NCBI GenBank assembly: GCA_009777355.1
Contig: WRMA01000006.1
Location: forward strand, 1 to 42,560
Source: Oscillospiraceae bacterium
GTDB taxonomy: Bacteria > Bacillota > Clostridia > Oscillospirales > WRJC01
Reading direction: 5' to 3'
DNA length: 42,560 nt
Shown: piece after piece, positions 1 to 8,244 of the stretch
How positions within the stretch are numbered: position 1 is the stretch's first letter
Layout: each line of letters opens with the position of its first letter
Translations under genes and position numbers: made by a program
Notes under the pieces: model-generated
What the model was told of the DNA's origin: nothing
Seen by the model: the letters and a program-made list of their open reading frames with translations, nothing else
Databases searched by the model: none

Positions 1-10
1 GCGCCAAAGC

Positions 11-135
11 CCTGTTTTTAAAAGAGGGTGGCAGCCGCGTAAGCGGCGGACGGGTGTTTTTGAAATTTGACGCCGCGTACGGGGAGACGAAAACACCCGC
101 CGTCTGCGGACGGCACCCTCTTTAAAAAAGAGGGC
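11..135. repeat. Palindromic intergenic repeat (family B-like)
   Basis: Two long arms are imperfect reverse complements: one at about 18-61 and one at 89-133. Both carry a GAGGGTG / CACCCTC core, a GC-rich CCGTCTGCGGACGG-type segment and a GGGTGTTTT / AAAACACCC segment. The element shares the core CGCCGTCTGCGGACGGCACCC with the repeat at 2375-2504, so the two look like members of one dispersed, non-coding palindromic family. It lies just upstream of the PBP2 gene and could form a large hairpin in RNA. Confidence 0.7.
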
Positions 136-138
136 AAA

Positions 139-176
139 GTTGATTTTGCGGACGCGCAATGCGCGCCCCTACAAAT
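139..176 (+). repeat. Half copy of the 81-bp GTAGGGGC palindromic repeat
   Basis: This stretch matches the right half of the 81-bp element at 23453-23533, from the TTTTGCGGACGCGC part to the CGCCCCTACA end, with about one mismatch. The left half (the GGCCATTGGCC part) is missing. It directly abuts the family B-like palindrome, so the region is a nest of repeats. Confidence 0.75.
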
Positions 177-201
177 TAATATTTATGAGGTCGAAAACAA
201 A

Positions 202-2355
202 ATGCCCAAGAAAAAATTTTTTATCAGATATTTTTTAATACTCGCCGTTTTTATACTGGCGGCGGTCGTTTACGGCGCGGCTCTCCTTAATCTTCAGTTC
301 GCCAGAGCGGAAGAGTTTCTGCGCAGAATCCGCTCGACTTATTCCGTGACTTTTGTTATTCCGGCGGCGAGGGGAGAAATCTTCGACAGGAACGGGGAGC
401 CTCTCGTCACGAATAAAATAAGCTATGATATAATTATCGACGGAACGAAAATGTCCGGCAGGAATATAAGAGACCACGCGGGAAAAATTATCGGGCTGGT
501 CGAAAAAATCGAGTTGTTCGGAGGCCGGACGGAGCCGGATTCTTTCCCCGTTATTTTAATAGAGAAAAACGGCGCGGCAGAATATTCCTATTCTATGGAG
601 CTCGCGTCTAATCCCAACGAAAGGGTAAGACTCGACAGATTTCTCGCGAGAGAGGAAAATAAGCTGAGCCCTAATATCTCGGCTGAGGAGCTCGCCGCTT
701 TCCTTACGGCTAAATACAGACTCGACGAACATATGCCTCCCGAAACGAGAGACCCCGCGATATTCAGAAAAATACTGGGCATATGCTATGATTTCGACAG
801 GCTTAATATTCTTGCGGGGGATAATAAATATAAAATAAGTTCGGATATAAACGAATCGCTGAGGACTCTCATCGCGGAGAACGCGGCAAACTATCCCGGG
901 GCTGAAATACGCAGGACTTACGAACGCGTATATCACTATCCGGAATCTATGCCGCATATTCTGGGGACAATCGGACAAATCCCCGCGGGCCGCCAGGACT
1001 GGTATCTCGAACGGGGCTACGAGCTCGACGCGATAGTCGGCAGAGACGGCGCGGAGAGGGCGTTCGAAGAATATCTCCGTGGAGAGGACGGTATTATAGA
1101 GAGAACCTACGACCAGGATAACAATATAGTAAACGAAAGATTTATAAAAGAGCCAGTCGCGGGCAAAAATATATTCCTGACAATCGATATAAAGCTTCAG
1201 CGGGTCGCGGAATATTCCCTTGGAAAGACAATCGGAAGAATACATGAGCTTGCGTACACGAGAGACGACCCGAGGAGAAACGGTCTGGACGCGAACGCGG
1301 GGGCCGCCGCCGTAACCGACCCGAACACGGGGGAAGTCCTGGCTCTCGCGACTTACCCTTCTTACGACATATCTCTCTACGGCGAAAAATACGGCGAACT
1401 CGAGGCGGACCCCGACAAGCCCCTGTTCAACAGGGCGACGATGGGTTTGTACGCTCCCGGTTCGGTTTTCAAAATCGCGACGTCCGTCGCCGCTCTTTGC
1501 AGCGGGGATATAAATCCCAATACGCATATACTCGACAGGGGAAAATACACTGAATATCAGGACTATCAGCCCGAGTGCTGGCGTTATTCTATGTACGGGG
1601 TGACGCACGGATATATAAACGTCGGTCACGCCCTGGAAGTATCGTGCAATTATTTTTATTATACGGTAGGGCAGAGAATGGGAATAAATACGCTCACCCG
1701 GTATTCGCGCTTATTGGGCTTGGGAGAATTAACCGGCATAGAAATAGGCGAAACTGCCGGGGTTCTGGCTTCAAGAGAGGCAAAGGAAGCGTCGGGCGGG
1801 GTATGGGTCGGGGGAGACCTGCTGCAGGCGTCGATAGGTCAGTCAATAAACCAGTTCTCGCCCCTTCAGACCGCGAATATGCTCGCTACCGTCGTAAACG
1901 GGGGAGACAGATATAAATGCAGGTTGTTATCAAGCGTAAAAGAATACGGGACGGATAATATATATTATTCTCCGGGAAGCGAGATAATTAACTCGGTCGA
2001 TATAAGCGCCGCGAATTTAGACGCGGTCGCAAGCGGAATGAGAAACGCGATCGCAACCGGTACCGGAGCGATTCTGTTCAACAGAATCCCGGTTCAGGTC
2101 GGGGGAAAAACGGGGACTGTCCAGGTTGCGGCGGGAAGAAGCAACGACGCGACGTTCGTCGCGTTCGCGCCGTATAATAACCCCCGATTATCTGTGTCCG
2201 TCGTAATAGAAAAAGGCGCGCACGGTTCATGGGCGGGATTTGCGGCTGAGGATATAATCGAATATTATTTCGGCTACAAAACGTTCGAGGAAGCTATGGA
2301 CATGGATATTGGTATTGATATTGATTTGGATATAGAAGATATGGATTTAGAATAA
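202..2355 (+). CDS. mrdA: Penicillin-binding protein 2 (class B transpeptidase)
   Basis: This is a peptidoglycan DD-transpeptidase that cross-links cell-wall peptides outside the membrane, probably with the elongation machinery. The protein of about 717 residues starts with a basic stretch and one membrane anchor. A PBP-dimerisation region follows, including RGEIFDRNG and a conserved GxxGxxP-like segment. The transpeptidase domain then shows all three active-site motifs: SVFK (Ser421), SCN (Ser481) and KTG (Lys636). The reading frame is open back to base 67, but that part runs through repeat DNA. I chose the ATG at 202 because it follows a GAGG and directly precedes the membrane anchor. The last 20 or so residues are an odd acidic low-complexity tail of Met, Asp, Ile and Leu. 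Family assignment is firm; the gene symbol is by analogy. Confidence 0.9.
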   Translation: MPKKKFFIRYFLILAVFILAAVVYGAALLNLQFARAEEFLRRIRSTYSVTFVIPAARGEIFDRNGEPLVTNKISYDIIIDGTKMSGRNIRDHAGKIIGLVEKIELFGGRTEPDSFPVILIEKNGAAEYSYSMELASNPNERVRLDRFLAREENKLSPNISAEELAAFLTAKYRLDEHMPPETRDPAIFRKILGICYDFDRLNILAGDNKYKISSDINESLRTLIAENAANYPGAEIRRTYERVYHYPESMPHILGTIGQIPAGRQDWYLERGYELDAIVGRDGAERAFEEYLRGEDGIIERTYDQDNNIVNERFIKEPVAGKNIFLTIDIKLQRVAEYSLGKTIGRIHELAYTRDDPRRNGLDANAGAAAVTDPNTGEVLALATYPSYDISLYGEKYGELEADPDKPLFNRATMGLYAPGSVFKIATSVAALCSGDINPNTHILDRGKYTEYQDYQPECWRYSMYGVTHGYINVGHALEVSCNYFYYTVGQRMGINTLTRYSRLLGLGELTGIEIGETAGVLASREAKEASGGVWVGGDLLQASIGQSINQFSPLQTANMLATVVNGGDRYKCRLLSSVKEYGTDNIYYSPGSEIINSVDISAANLDAVASGMRNAIATGTGAILFNRIPVQVGGKTGTVQVAAGRSNDATFVAFAPYNNPRLSVSVVIEKGAHGSWAGFAAEDIIEYYFGYKTFEEAMDMDIGIDIDLDIEDMDLE

Positions 2356-2374
2356 TATGGGTATATAAGTTAGG

Positions 2375-2504
2375 AACAGACCACCCCGCCGTCTGCGGAC
2401 GGCACCCCTCCACGGAGGGGAATGGGTAAAAAACGTCCGAATTTACAGAAAAATTCCCCTCTGTGGAGGGGTGGCAACACGAAGTGTTGACGGGGTGGTC
2501 TGTT
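2375..2504. repeat. Palindromic intergenic repeat, family B
   Basis: The ends are perfect inverted repeats (AACAGACCACCCCG and CGGGGTGGTCTGTT). Inside are nested arms: CCCCTCC with GGAGGGG, and a short ACACGAAGTGT hairpin. There is no reading frame of note. It fills the gap between PBP2 and the nitrilase-like gene and shares its core with the element at 11-135. It is probably a miniature dispersed element that could act as a weak terminator for PBP2. Confidence 0.85.
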
Positions 2505-2541
2505 TTCAATTAGAAGAATAACGTAAGGAGAGAATTTTTTT

Positions 2542-3900
2542 ATGGAAGACAGAATAATTTTTGAATGGGAATCAGGAAATAATATTGATAATATTGATAA
2601 CGGGGAAAAATGGCGGAGATGGACTCCGCGGGAAAAAAGCGCTCCGGCGTTCGGCGAAAACCCCGGAGGTCTGAAAGTGACGGGGAGAAGTACGGCAATC
2701 GGCGGCTATGAAACGGGTAATATCCCTGTGACCGGAGGAAAAACCTATCGTCTCGACGTCGAATTTAAAGCTGATAACGTCGGCGATATAAATTTAAATA
2801 TACTTAATATAATCAGGGGTAATATCGACCCGGACGATTCGAAAAGTTCGCGGAACAGCATGGACGGAATAAGCGATTTCAAATATACAGACAATAATAA
2901 AAATATAATCGCGGGAACTCTGACCGTTAAATTAAGCGAGAGGCTTAACTCCGTTTCGATTATGCTCGGACTGCGCTATTCGGACGGGGGAACGGTCGAA
3001 TGGAGCAGGGTCAAGCTGTCCGAAACAAAGCCGCCGCCGTCAAGAAAAGCCGTCGTTTCAGTCACTAAATATAACCCCCAGTCGCTTGGAAGCGCCGATA
3101 ATTATATAAGCTTCACAAATAAAATCTGCGGAAAAGCCGCGGCTTGCGAAACTGATTTGTTATTATTCACAGAGTTCGCTAATATATATTCGGCAAATAA
3201 TAAATTAGAGGATTTATCAGAAGAAATATCGCCGGAAAGTTTAACTTATAAGTTGATTTCTGAAAACGCGGCGAAATATAAAATGTATATCTGTACGGCA
3301 ATAATGGAAAAACGCGGAGACGATTTATATAACACCGCCGTGATTTTCGGCAGGAACGGCGAACTTATCGGGCAGTACAGCAAAGTCCATTTATATTTCC
3401 CCGAAGAAATTCTCGACGGAACTACTCCCGGAGACGAACACCCCGTGTTTGATTTGGATTTCGGACGAATCGGCGTCGTAATATGCTATGATAACTGGTT
3501 TGCGGAATCTTACAGGATACTCGGGCTTAAAGGCGCGGAGTTGATTTTACTGCCTAACGCCGGTTACGGAACGAGAACCCTCCCCGCGAGAGCGATAGAC
3601 AACGGCGTTTATATCGCGGTTTCAAGCATACACGACCCCGCCTGCGTCGCGAATACTACGGGAGAAATACTGACTGAAATCTCAGGCTATAACGACTGCG
3701 ATGTAAATAAAGCGTTCGCGCCGGCAGAAATAGACTTATCCCAAAAACCCCTGCCCCACGCGAACTCCGGAGGAAACCTGAACGGTTCGTCCGGAGGAAA
3801 ACGCCTCATGCGCCATTCCCGTTCGTCAAAGCTTTACGAAGAGATATTAAAAGAAGTGAAAACATGGGAAAACAAAGGGTCAGTTTACACATGGCTGTGA
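2542..3900 (+). CDS. Nitrilase-superfamily carbon-nitrogen hydrolase with N-terminal beta-rich domain
   Basis: The protein is predicted to hydrolyse a non-peptide C-N bond (amide or nitrile); the substrate is unknown. Residues from about 175 to 410 carry the nitrilase fold with a complete Glu-Lys-Cys triad: E211 in FTEF, K281 in YSKVH and C315 in VICYDNW. The first 170 or so residues look like a beta-sandwich of carbohydrate-binding type. This is inferred from alternating hydrophobic strands and phrases such as YRLDVEFKADN and NSVSIMLGLRY; I recognise no named family. No signal peptide is seen, so it is probably cytoplasmic. A good GGAG ribosome site precedes the ATG. The 3' end overlaps the convergent XRE gene by 21 bases. 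The start codon is followed by an AATATTGAT microsatellite encoding Asn-Ile-Asp repeats. Confidence 0.75.
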   Translation: MEDRIIFEWESGNNIDNIDNGEKWRRWTPREKSAPAFGENPGGLKVTGRSTAIGGYETGNIPVTGGKTYRLDVEFKADNVGDINLNILNIIRGNIDPDDSKSSRNSMDGISDFKYTDNNKNIIAGTLTVKLSERLNSVSIMLGLRYSDGGTVEWSRVKLSETKPPPSRKAVVSVTKYNPQSLGSADNYISFTNKICGKAAACETDLLLFTEFANIYSANNKLEDLSEEISPESLTYKLISENAAKYKMYICTAIMEKRGDDLYNTAVIFGRNGELIGQYSKVHLYFPEEILDGTTPGDEHPVFDLDFGRIGVVICYDNWFAESYRILGLKGAELILLPNAGYGTRTLPARAIDNGVYIAVSSIHDPACVANTTGEILTEISGYNDCDVNKAFAPAEIDLSQKPLPHANSGGNLNGSSGGKRLMRHSRSSKLYEEILKEVKTWENKGSVYTWL

Positions 3901-4683
3901 TGATTGATATTTTTCGCTTTGCAAAAAATCAACGATTTTATTAATTCTGTCAATACTCAAATCATCGTTTTTTCCGCCGAGCACAAGCAAATCCACTACG
4001 CTAAGTCTTTTAGACATATCCTTTACGCCTTCTATTTTCTGGGCAAATATATTTAATATTATTCGGAGCGAATCTCGTAAATAGGCGGCATATTCATCCC
4101 AGTCAACCATTTCGGCGTAAAGAATTTCGCGGCTTTCCCAAACGTGCGGCAAATTTCGCGCCAATTCCCTGCCTTTTTGGAAGTCGCCTGTAAAATCATA
4201 TAAGAAACATAAAATGGATTTCGCGTAGCTTCGCTGTTTCTCGCCTATAATTCCGTCAAGTCTGCGTTCGCATAGTATAATGGCTTTTTTTGCTATATCT
4301 ACGCCTTCGTCGCGCTTACCGGCAGTAATTAACAAAATCGCTAATTTCGCCATAACGTCATATTGATTGGGAGATTTTTTCAACGTTTCCCGCAGCAAAT
4401 CTATCGCTTTTCCGACTTCGCCGGCGATTTCGTATTCGCGCGCCCGTTTATACAAGTCATATAAATCGCCGCCGGAAACTCTGCCCGCGCCTATTAAATC
4501 ATCAACGGAAATGTTGAAAAAGTCCGCCAAATCAGGCAGCATCGTAATATCGGGAAACCCCTCTCCCCTCTCCCATTTGCTTACCGATTGAAAAGATATG
4601 CCTAAATATTCGGCTAAATCTTCTTGTGTAAGATTTTTTCCTTTTCGTAAAATTTTAATGTTTTCCCCGATATTGATATTCAT
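3880..4683 (-). CDS. XRE-family transcriptional regulator with TPR-like C-terminal region
   Basis: This is a DNA-binding regulator. The N-terminal 60 or so residues are a Cro/C1-type helix-turn-helix, with NLTQEDLAEYLGISFQSVSKWERG giving the two recognition helices. The rest is all-helical with paired repeats (EIAGEVGKAIDLLRETLKKSP, AKLAILLITAGKRDEGVDIAKKA) typical of TPR sensor domains. The frame is open to 4770, but the ATG at 4683 has GGAGG nine bases upstream and starts right at the HTH domain. The upstream open frame runs into the Mrr remnant. Partner ligand and target genes are unknown. It is convergent with the nitrilase-like gene. Confidence 0.85.
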   Translation of the reverse strand: MNINIGENIKILRKGKNLTQEDLAEYLGISFQSVSKWERGEGFPDITMLPDLADFFNISVDDLIGAGRVSGGDLYDLYKRAREYEIAGEVGKAIDLLRETLKKSPNQYDVMAKLAILLITAGKRDEGVDIAKKAIILCERRLDGIIGEKQRSYAKSILCFLYDFTGDFQKGRELARNLPHVWESREILYAEMVDWDEYAAYLRDSLRIILNIFAQKIEGVKDMSKRLSVVDLLVLGGKNDDLSIDRINKIVDFLQSEKYQSSQPCVN

Positions 4684-4784
4684 AAAAATCCTCCGGTTAT
4701 AATATTTTTTAGTTTTATTTGCGTTTAAAAATATTATAACATAAAAGGACAGTCGTATCAATAACCGCATTATTGAAAAAAATT

Positions 4785-4966
4785 CGCTTTTTAGTAGAGA
4801 TTCAAAACCGTCAACTCCGCCAACTTCTGAAAATCCAATCTCTCGCAGTAAGTGTTGAGTAAGCCGCTCAAAAGAATACGGGTCTATATTAATTAGAATT
4901 TCAAGCAGCTTAATTCGCCACGGTTTTATTTCTTCTGCGGAGCGATATTGAAAACGGTTTTGTAAA
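4785..4966 (-). pseudogene. Remnant of an Mrr-type restriction endonuclease
   Basis: Reading the minus strand from about 4966 downward gives an uninterrupted stretch without a start codon: QYRSAEEIKPW, then IKLLEIL, then PYSFERLTQHLLREIGF, then SEVGGVDG. This is the hallmark entry into the Mrr catalytic domain (FExLxxxLLxxxGF followed by GGxDG). The winged-helix N-terminus and the catalytic core with its ExK motif are gone. After the GVDG the frame runs on into the XRE upstream region. A frameshift is needed to join residues before QYRS. It is therefore a decayed fragment of a type IV (modified-DNA-directed) restriction gene. Confidence 0.65.
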
Positions 4967-4994
4967 AACGGTCATAGTCAAGGATTTAAGCCAA

Positions 4995-5213
4995 TTATGA
5001 CGTTTTGAAAATGCATTTAATAAATCGTAAATCCAAGCCTTGAAGAACCAAAACTCCCTCTCCCTGTCCGAATTGTCTACCCTCTAATTGGTCTTTGAAG
5101 TCTGGGATAAGCATTTCGTAAATGCTTTTGACAGCCGCTCCCATAATTACGATAATGCCATTCCACATATCAAGGTCATATCCAAGTGTCAAAATATTTT
5201 TTAAGTTTGCCAT
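4995..5213 (-). CDS. Small hypothetical protein (72 aa)
   Basis: I do not recognise this protein. It begins MANLKNILTLGYDLDMWNG, has one hydrophobic patch (IIVIMGAAV) and ends in a Leu/Gly-rich stretch. It starts four bases after the stop of the 75-aa gene upstream, so the two are probably cotranscribed; a GAGG lies about 11 bases before the ATG. It ends right next to the Mrr remnant, so its C-terminus may have been created by a deletion junction. Confidence 0.45.
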   Translation of the reverse strand: MANLKNILTLGYDLDMWNGIIVIMGAAVKSIYEMLIPDFKDQLEGRQFGQGEGVLVLQGLDLRFIKCIFKTS

Positions 5214-5216
5214 AAA

Positions 5217-5444
5217 TTAACTAACCTCGCCTAAATTTTTTGCTATTTCTTCTGCTTCGGCGCAATCGACAAATAATATTGTAAAGGCAATCTTGTTATC
5301 ACTTTCTGATATTTTATACAGTCTCGCGCTCCATTCCGGCGAATAATAAACGCTGTTTTTTATGACGTTTATGAGTTCCGTGTCAATAATTTTTCTCAAC
5401 TGCTCTATGAATGAATCGCCTTGGTTTTTGGAGTTTTTATCCAT
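5217..5444 (-). CDS. Small hypothetical protein (75 aa)
   Basis: I do not recognise this one. It is a soluble alpha/beta-looking protein (SFIEQLRKIIDTELINVIKN, then KIAFTILFVDCAEAEEIAKNLG). AAGGA lies about ten bases before the ATG, a convincing ribosome site. It is the first gene of a two-gene unit with the 72-aa gene. Both are AT-rich and sit in a region with gene remnants, which suggests acquired DNA. Confidence 0.5.
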   Translation of the reverse strand: MDKNSKNQGDSFIEQLRKIIDTELINVIKNSVYYSPEWSARLYKISESDNKIAFTILFVDCAEAEEIAKNLGEVS

Positions 5445-5491
5445 AAGCTCAAATCCTTTCTATTAAATTTTAATAATTGTTTTCCGGTTGC

Positions 5492-5519
5492 CCCCCTGCC
5501 ATTTAAAACAGGCAGGGGG
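5492..5519. other. GC-rich hairpin, possible terminator
   Basis: CCCCCTGCC and GGCAGGGGG form a perfect stem with a 9-base loop. On the plus strand it is followed by a broken T-rich run (ATTTTAATTT), but no upstream plus-strand gene is visible. On the minus strand there is no U-run. It may be a terminator left over from lost DNA. Confidence 0.4.
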
Positions 5520-5538
5520 ATTTTAATTTCCGGCACTG

Positions 5539-5712
5539 TTAATTAGTCGAGGACGCTTTTGTCTGTGCTTCGGGGGTAAGTGTTATCGGACAACTCATTA
5601 TCGTTCCTACTGCGTAAGTACCGTCGTATATCATCGTACTGTAAGTATTTACTATTTGATATGCTTTCCCGTTTTTGTTTACGCCCTCTTCTTTGGTAGT
5701 TTTATACCACCG
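5539..5712 (-). pseudogene. Gene fragment, open 57-codon tail without a good start
   Basis: On the minus strand the frame is open from 5712 to a TAA at 5539. It includes GKAYQIVNTYSTMIYDGTYAV and a TPEAQTKASSTN end, which reads like real protein. There is no start codon with a ribosome site at its beginning, and the nearest ATG is internal. On the opposite strand, 5703-5750 holds another protein tail (PPSDILDEEENE, stop). Both look like ends of deleted genes meeting at a junction. The product is unknown. Confidence 0.3.
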
Positions 5713-5761
5713 TCAGATATTTTAGATGAGGAAGAAAATGAGTAGAAAATAACACCAACAT

Positions 5762-5800
5762 AAAAAAACCGCCCCTCCGGTTTACCGAGAGGGGCGGTTT
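5762..5800 (-). terminator. Rho-independent terminator of the membrane-protein gene
   Basis: AAACCGCCCCTC and GAGGGGCGGTTT form a 12-bp stem with an 11-base loop. Read on the minus strand it is followed by TTTTTTT, the correct side for the gene at 5867-6994 that ends 67 bases earlier. Confidence 0.85.
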
Positions 5801-5866
5801 ACTGATTCCTATAATATTCCTATAATCCTTGATTTCGGCGTTGTTTATAAAACACGCGCCGGTTTA

Positions 5867-6994
5867 TCAGTCTATTCTTTCAACTTTTTTACCGCCTTTT
5901 TTAATAACCACTTTGCCTGTATCAAATTCTTCCTGCGAACATACTTTGAACGTTCCGTAACCGCGGTCTCCTTGAATATGTTTATATCCGGAAAAATCTT
6001 CGGCTCTTTTAAGTTTTACGTCGCTCTCCACTTCCTTAACTCTAATAATTTTTTCTTTAGGTTTAGGCGTAGTTCGTTCATTAATTTTATTATTTACAAC
6101 GTTATTTTTAAGAGGCGTACTTTTTGTCGTTTTATCCGTAACCGGAGAACCTCTGCCGCTGACCGCTTCGGTATTTCCAATAATTGCCGTGAATATGCCA
6201 ATAATTACCAATATAACGATAACTATTATAATAAATATAATAAACGCGATAATATTTTCAATAAACCATAATATCAGCGGCATTACTATAAAAGCCGCGT
6301 TAAGAGCAATCAGCCATTTTTTGAATAAATATCCGATTTCTGATTTTAACATCATAATCAAGCTCGCTATAAAGCAAACTATCGTCACTACAGACACAGA
6401 AATCAACGCTATTATAACTGTCTTCATATTACTCGCTATATTTTGTAAAAAGTGAACATAAATGACCGTTGTAAAATAGTTATTTGATATAAAATCGTAT
6501 ATTTCCGCCGCTTCGTTTAAATTTGTAAGGTCACGGGTTCTTGTAAAAATAAATATGCCCGTTACGAACAGCGCGATTACTATCACAAGGTCTATTAACG
6601 TTAAAACGATAAAAACTTTTTTCTTTTTTCCCGTTGAATTTGCTATACACGAAACATACATAATTATCAAAGCCAACGGGAACATTATGCCGCAAAAACC
6701 GGAAACATAGTTATAGTATAACGGCAATGTTCCCGATGTGAACATCTGTCCGAAATTTTCTTTAGCGGCGTTTATCTGAGTTCCGTAACCGCCGCCGACA
6801 ATAAACAGAATAAAGGCTATTAAAAATACGGCAGAAATAAAAATCGTAATCGAAACTATAATTATTTGAATTATCGTCTTTAACGGCGCGGATTTAAAAT
6901 TTTTTATTCTGTCAGTCAAACCCTCGAACGGCTCGATAATAAAAGAGTAAAAGAAAGATTTCATTATGGTAAATATGCTGATAATTTTATCCAT
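5867..6994 (-). CDS. Hypothetical multi-pass membrane protein (375 aa)
   Basis: I do not recognise the family. The protein has about six or seven hydrophobic helices in residues 35-270, for example TIIQIIIVSITIFISAVF and FIIFIIIVIVILVIIGIFTA. A hydrophilic, proline/lysine-rich linker follows, and then a C-terminal segment (EDFSGYKHIQGDRGYGTFKV, GKVVIKKGGKKVERI) that looks like a short conserved cytoplasmic tail. The ATG has AAGGGA seven bases upstream. It lies 11 bases after the copper-amine-oxidase-N-type gene and is followed by a strong terminator, so the two form an operon and may act at the envelope together. Confidence 0.55.
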   Translation of the reverse strand: MDKIISIFTIMKSFFYSFIIEPFEGLTDRIKNFKSAPLKTIIQIIIVSITIFISAVFLIAFILFIVGGGYGTQINAAKENFGQMFTSGTLPLYYNYVSGFCGIMFPLALIIMYVSCIANSTGKKKKVFIVLTLIDLVIVIALFVTGIFIFTRTRDLTNLNEAAEIYDFISNNYFTTVIYVHFLQNIASNMKTVIIALISVSVVTIVCFIASLIMMLKSEIGYLFKKWLIALNAAFIVMPLILWFIENIIAFIIFIIIVIVILVIIGIFTAIIGNTEAVSGRGSPVTDKTTKSTPLKNNVVNNKINERTTPKPKEKIIRVKEVESDVKLKRAEDFSGYKHIQGDRGYGTFKVCSQEEFDTGKVVIKKGGKKVERID

Positions 6995-7005
6995 TTTTTA
7001 TTCCC

Positions 7006-7809
7006 TTAATAATCCGTCGTAACTATACGCGGATTTTCTAACCCTCTGTATCCATTCGCGCTCTCTAACGCTTTTCTTGCGTCATTTCTGCCAATAGTTG
7101 CAGAAAGACCAGTTCCGCTGCCGCCGCTGCTTGAGGTGAATTCAATTTCGATTTTAAGCGTTATAAATCCGGCAATATCAACTTCCGCCGATATCGGGGT
7201 GACGTTATGGGTCATAATCGGCGAAGTATAAATCAACGTATCGTCTCCGTAAATTTTATAAGTCAGTTCGGGCGAAGAATAATTAGCCGGCGGGTTTAAA
7301 ACGGCTCTGAATTGTGTCGCCGCCATATTTATCGGATAAACAACATGATTCTTATACAAATATCTGCTTCCGGCAATACTGCTGTTTGCATCGATTCCAA
7401 ACCATACAAAACCCACTCCGTCGCTTTGTCTTGACGATACGTTAAAATAGTTACGGTTTCCTACTTCCAGATAAGCCTTGTTATGCAAAGATACTTCTAT
7501 CGCGGGTTTATCAGGACGCTCGCCTATATAAACGGTCTGCGTATCGCCATCCCAGCCTATTTCTTTGCCGAACGCCGCTCCGACTGCGCGTACAGGCAAA
7601 AATGTTGTTCCGTTGTATATAAACGGTTCAACGACGTTGCCGCTTGCGTCTTTCGGGGTTATTAACTCCCCGTCTATGACAATCTTAATATCGTTGTAAT
7701 TTAGATTTGCCGCTACTGTTCTTGCGGCGGCGCTGACAAGACTAATGCTCGAAATGACAATAACCGTGATTAAAACCCCGATGATAATTCCCTGGATACG
7801 CTGTTTCAT
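7006..7809 (-). CDS. Secreted protein with copper-amine-oxidase N-terminal-like (stalk) domain
   Basis: Residues 1-28 form a signal peptide or signal anchor (GIIIGVLITVIVISSISLVSA). Residues 40-100 carry the repeat unit known from many clostridial surface proteins: IKIVIDGELITP, NGTTFLPVRAVGAAFG, WDGDTQTVYIGE. The family name is historical; no amine-oxidase active site is present. The rest (105-267) is beta-rich and unrecognised, with a Ser/Gly linker near the end. AGGAGG sits seven bases before the ATG. A near-perfect promoter about 360 bases upstream (8172-8200) would give it a long, structured leader. It is cotranscribed with the membrane protein at 5867-6994. Confidence 0.75.
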   Translation of the reverse strand: MKQRIQGIIIGVLITVIVISSISLVSAAARTVAANLNYNDIKIVIDGELITPKDASGNVVEPFIYNGTTFLPVRAVGAAFGKEIGWDGDTQTVYIGERPDKPAIEVSLHNKAYLEVGNRNYFNVSSRQSDGVGFVWFGIDANSSIAGSRYLYKNHVVYPINMAATQFRAVLNPPANYSSPELTYKIYGDDTLIYTSPIMTHNVTPISAEVDIAGFITLKIEIEFTSSSGGSGTGLSATIGRNDARKALESANGYRGLENPRIVTTDY

Positions 7810-8010
7810 ATTTTTTTCCTCCTGAAAATTAAAAAAATTTATTTATATATATAAAAAATATATATTTCCCCGAACGTTTTATCTTCGAGGGGCAGACAAA
7901 ATATCCGCTCCCTCAAAGATTTTACGCCGAAAAACAACAAAGCCGAGAATGGCGATTACCATACCCGACCGCAAAACGCGAAAATAACAGATTAAAATAT
8001 ATTATTTCTC

Positions 8011-8039
8011 TTGACTATAACAGAACAATAATATATAAT
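8011..8039 (+). promoter_or_regulatory. Sigma-A promoter for the structured RNA
   Basis: TTGACT (8011-8016), a 17-base spacer and TATAAT (8034-8039). No protein frame begins downstream before 8485. The transcript would start near 8046, run through a folded segment and stop at the terminator at 8245-8286. Confidence 0.75.
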
Positions 8040-8171
8040 AATACTTGCGACGTGCGGAAATTATCCGCTGTGTATGGTGTTTGGATTAAACGTTTCTCAC
8101 CTAATGCAGACCGTGGGGAGATTGGTCCCTCCCTGCGGTTGCTCGCTTGTATTGTTTCTCTTATGTATGCT

Positions 8172-8200
8172 ATTATAACGCTAAAAACAGTTGTTGTCAA
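8172..8200 (-). promoter_or_regulatory. Consensus sigma-A promoter reading toward the surface-protein operon
   Basis: On the minus strand TTGACA (8200-8195), 17 bases, TATAAT (8177-8172), an exact consensus. Transcription would begin near 8165 and pass through the folded element to the gene starting at 7809. A small open frame starting at this -35 box is an artefact. Confidence 0.8.
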
Positions 8201-8244
8201 GTAGTATTTTTAATTTTGCGCGAATAAATATATTTTTATGATAT

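Noticed and set aside
67-201. N-terminal 45-residue extension of PBP2
   Set aside because: It is translated repeat DNA (family B palindrome and a half 81-mer). The ATG at 202 directly precedes the membrane anchor.
8040-8153. Known riboswitch or T-box in the folded element
   Set aside because: I compared it by memory with T-box, SAM, cobalamin, c-di-GMP, TPP, FMN, glycine, fluoride and 6S signatures and saw none. Rfam would be decisive.
8015-8200. 61-aa minus-strand open frame
   Set aside because: It starts with the TTG of the -35 box of a consensus promoter and runs through the folded RNA segment; it has no ribosome site.
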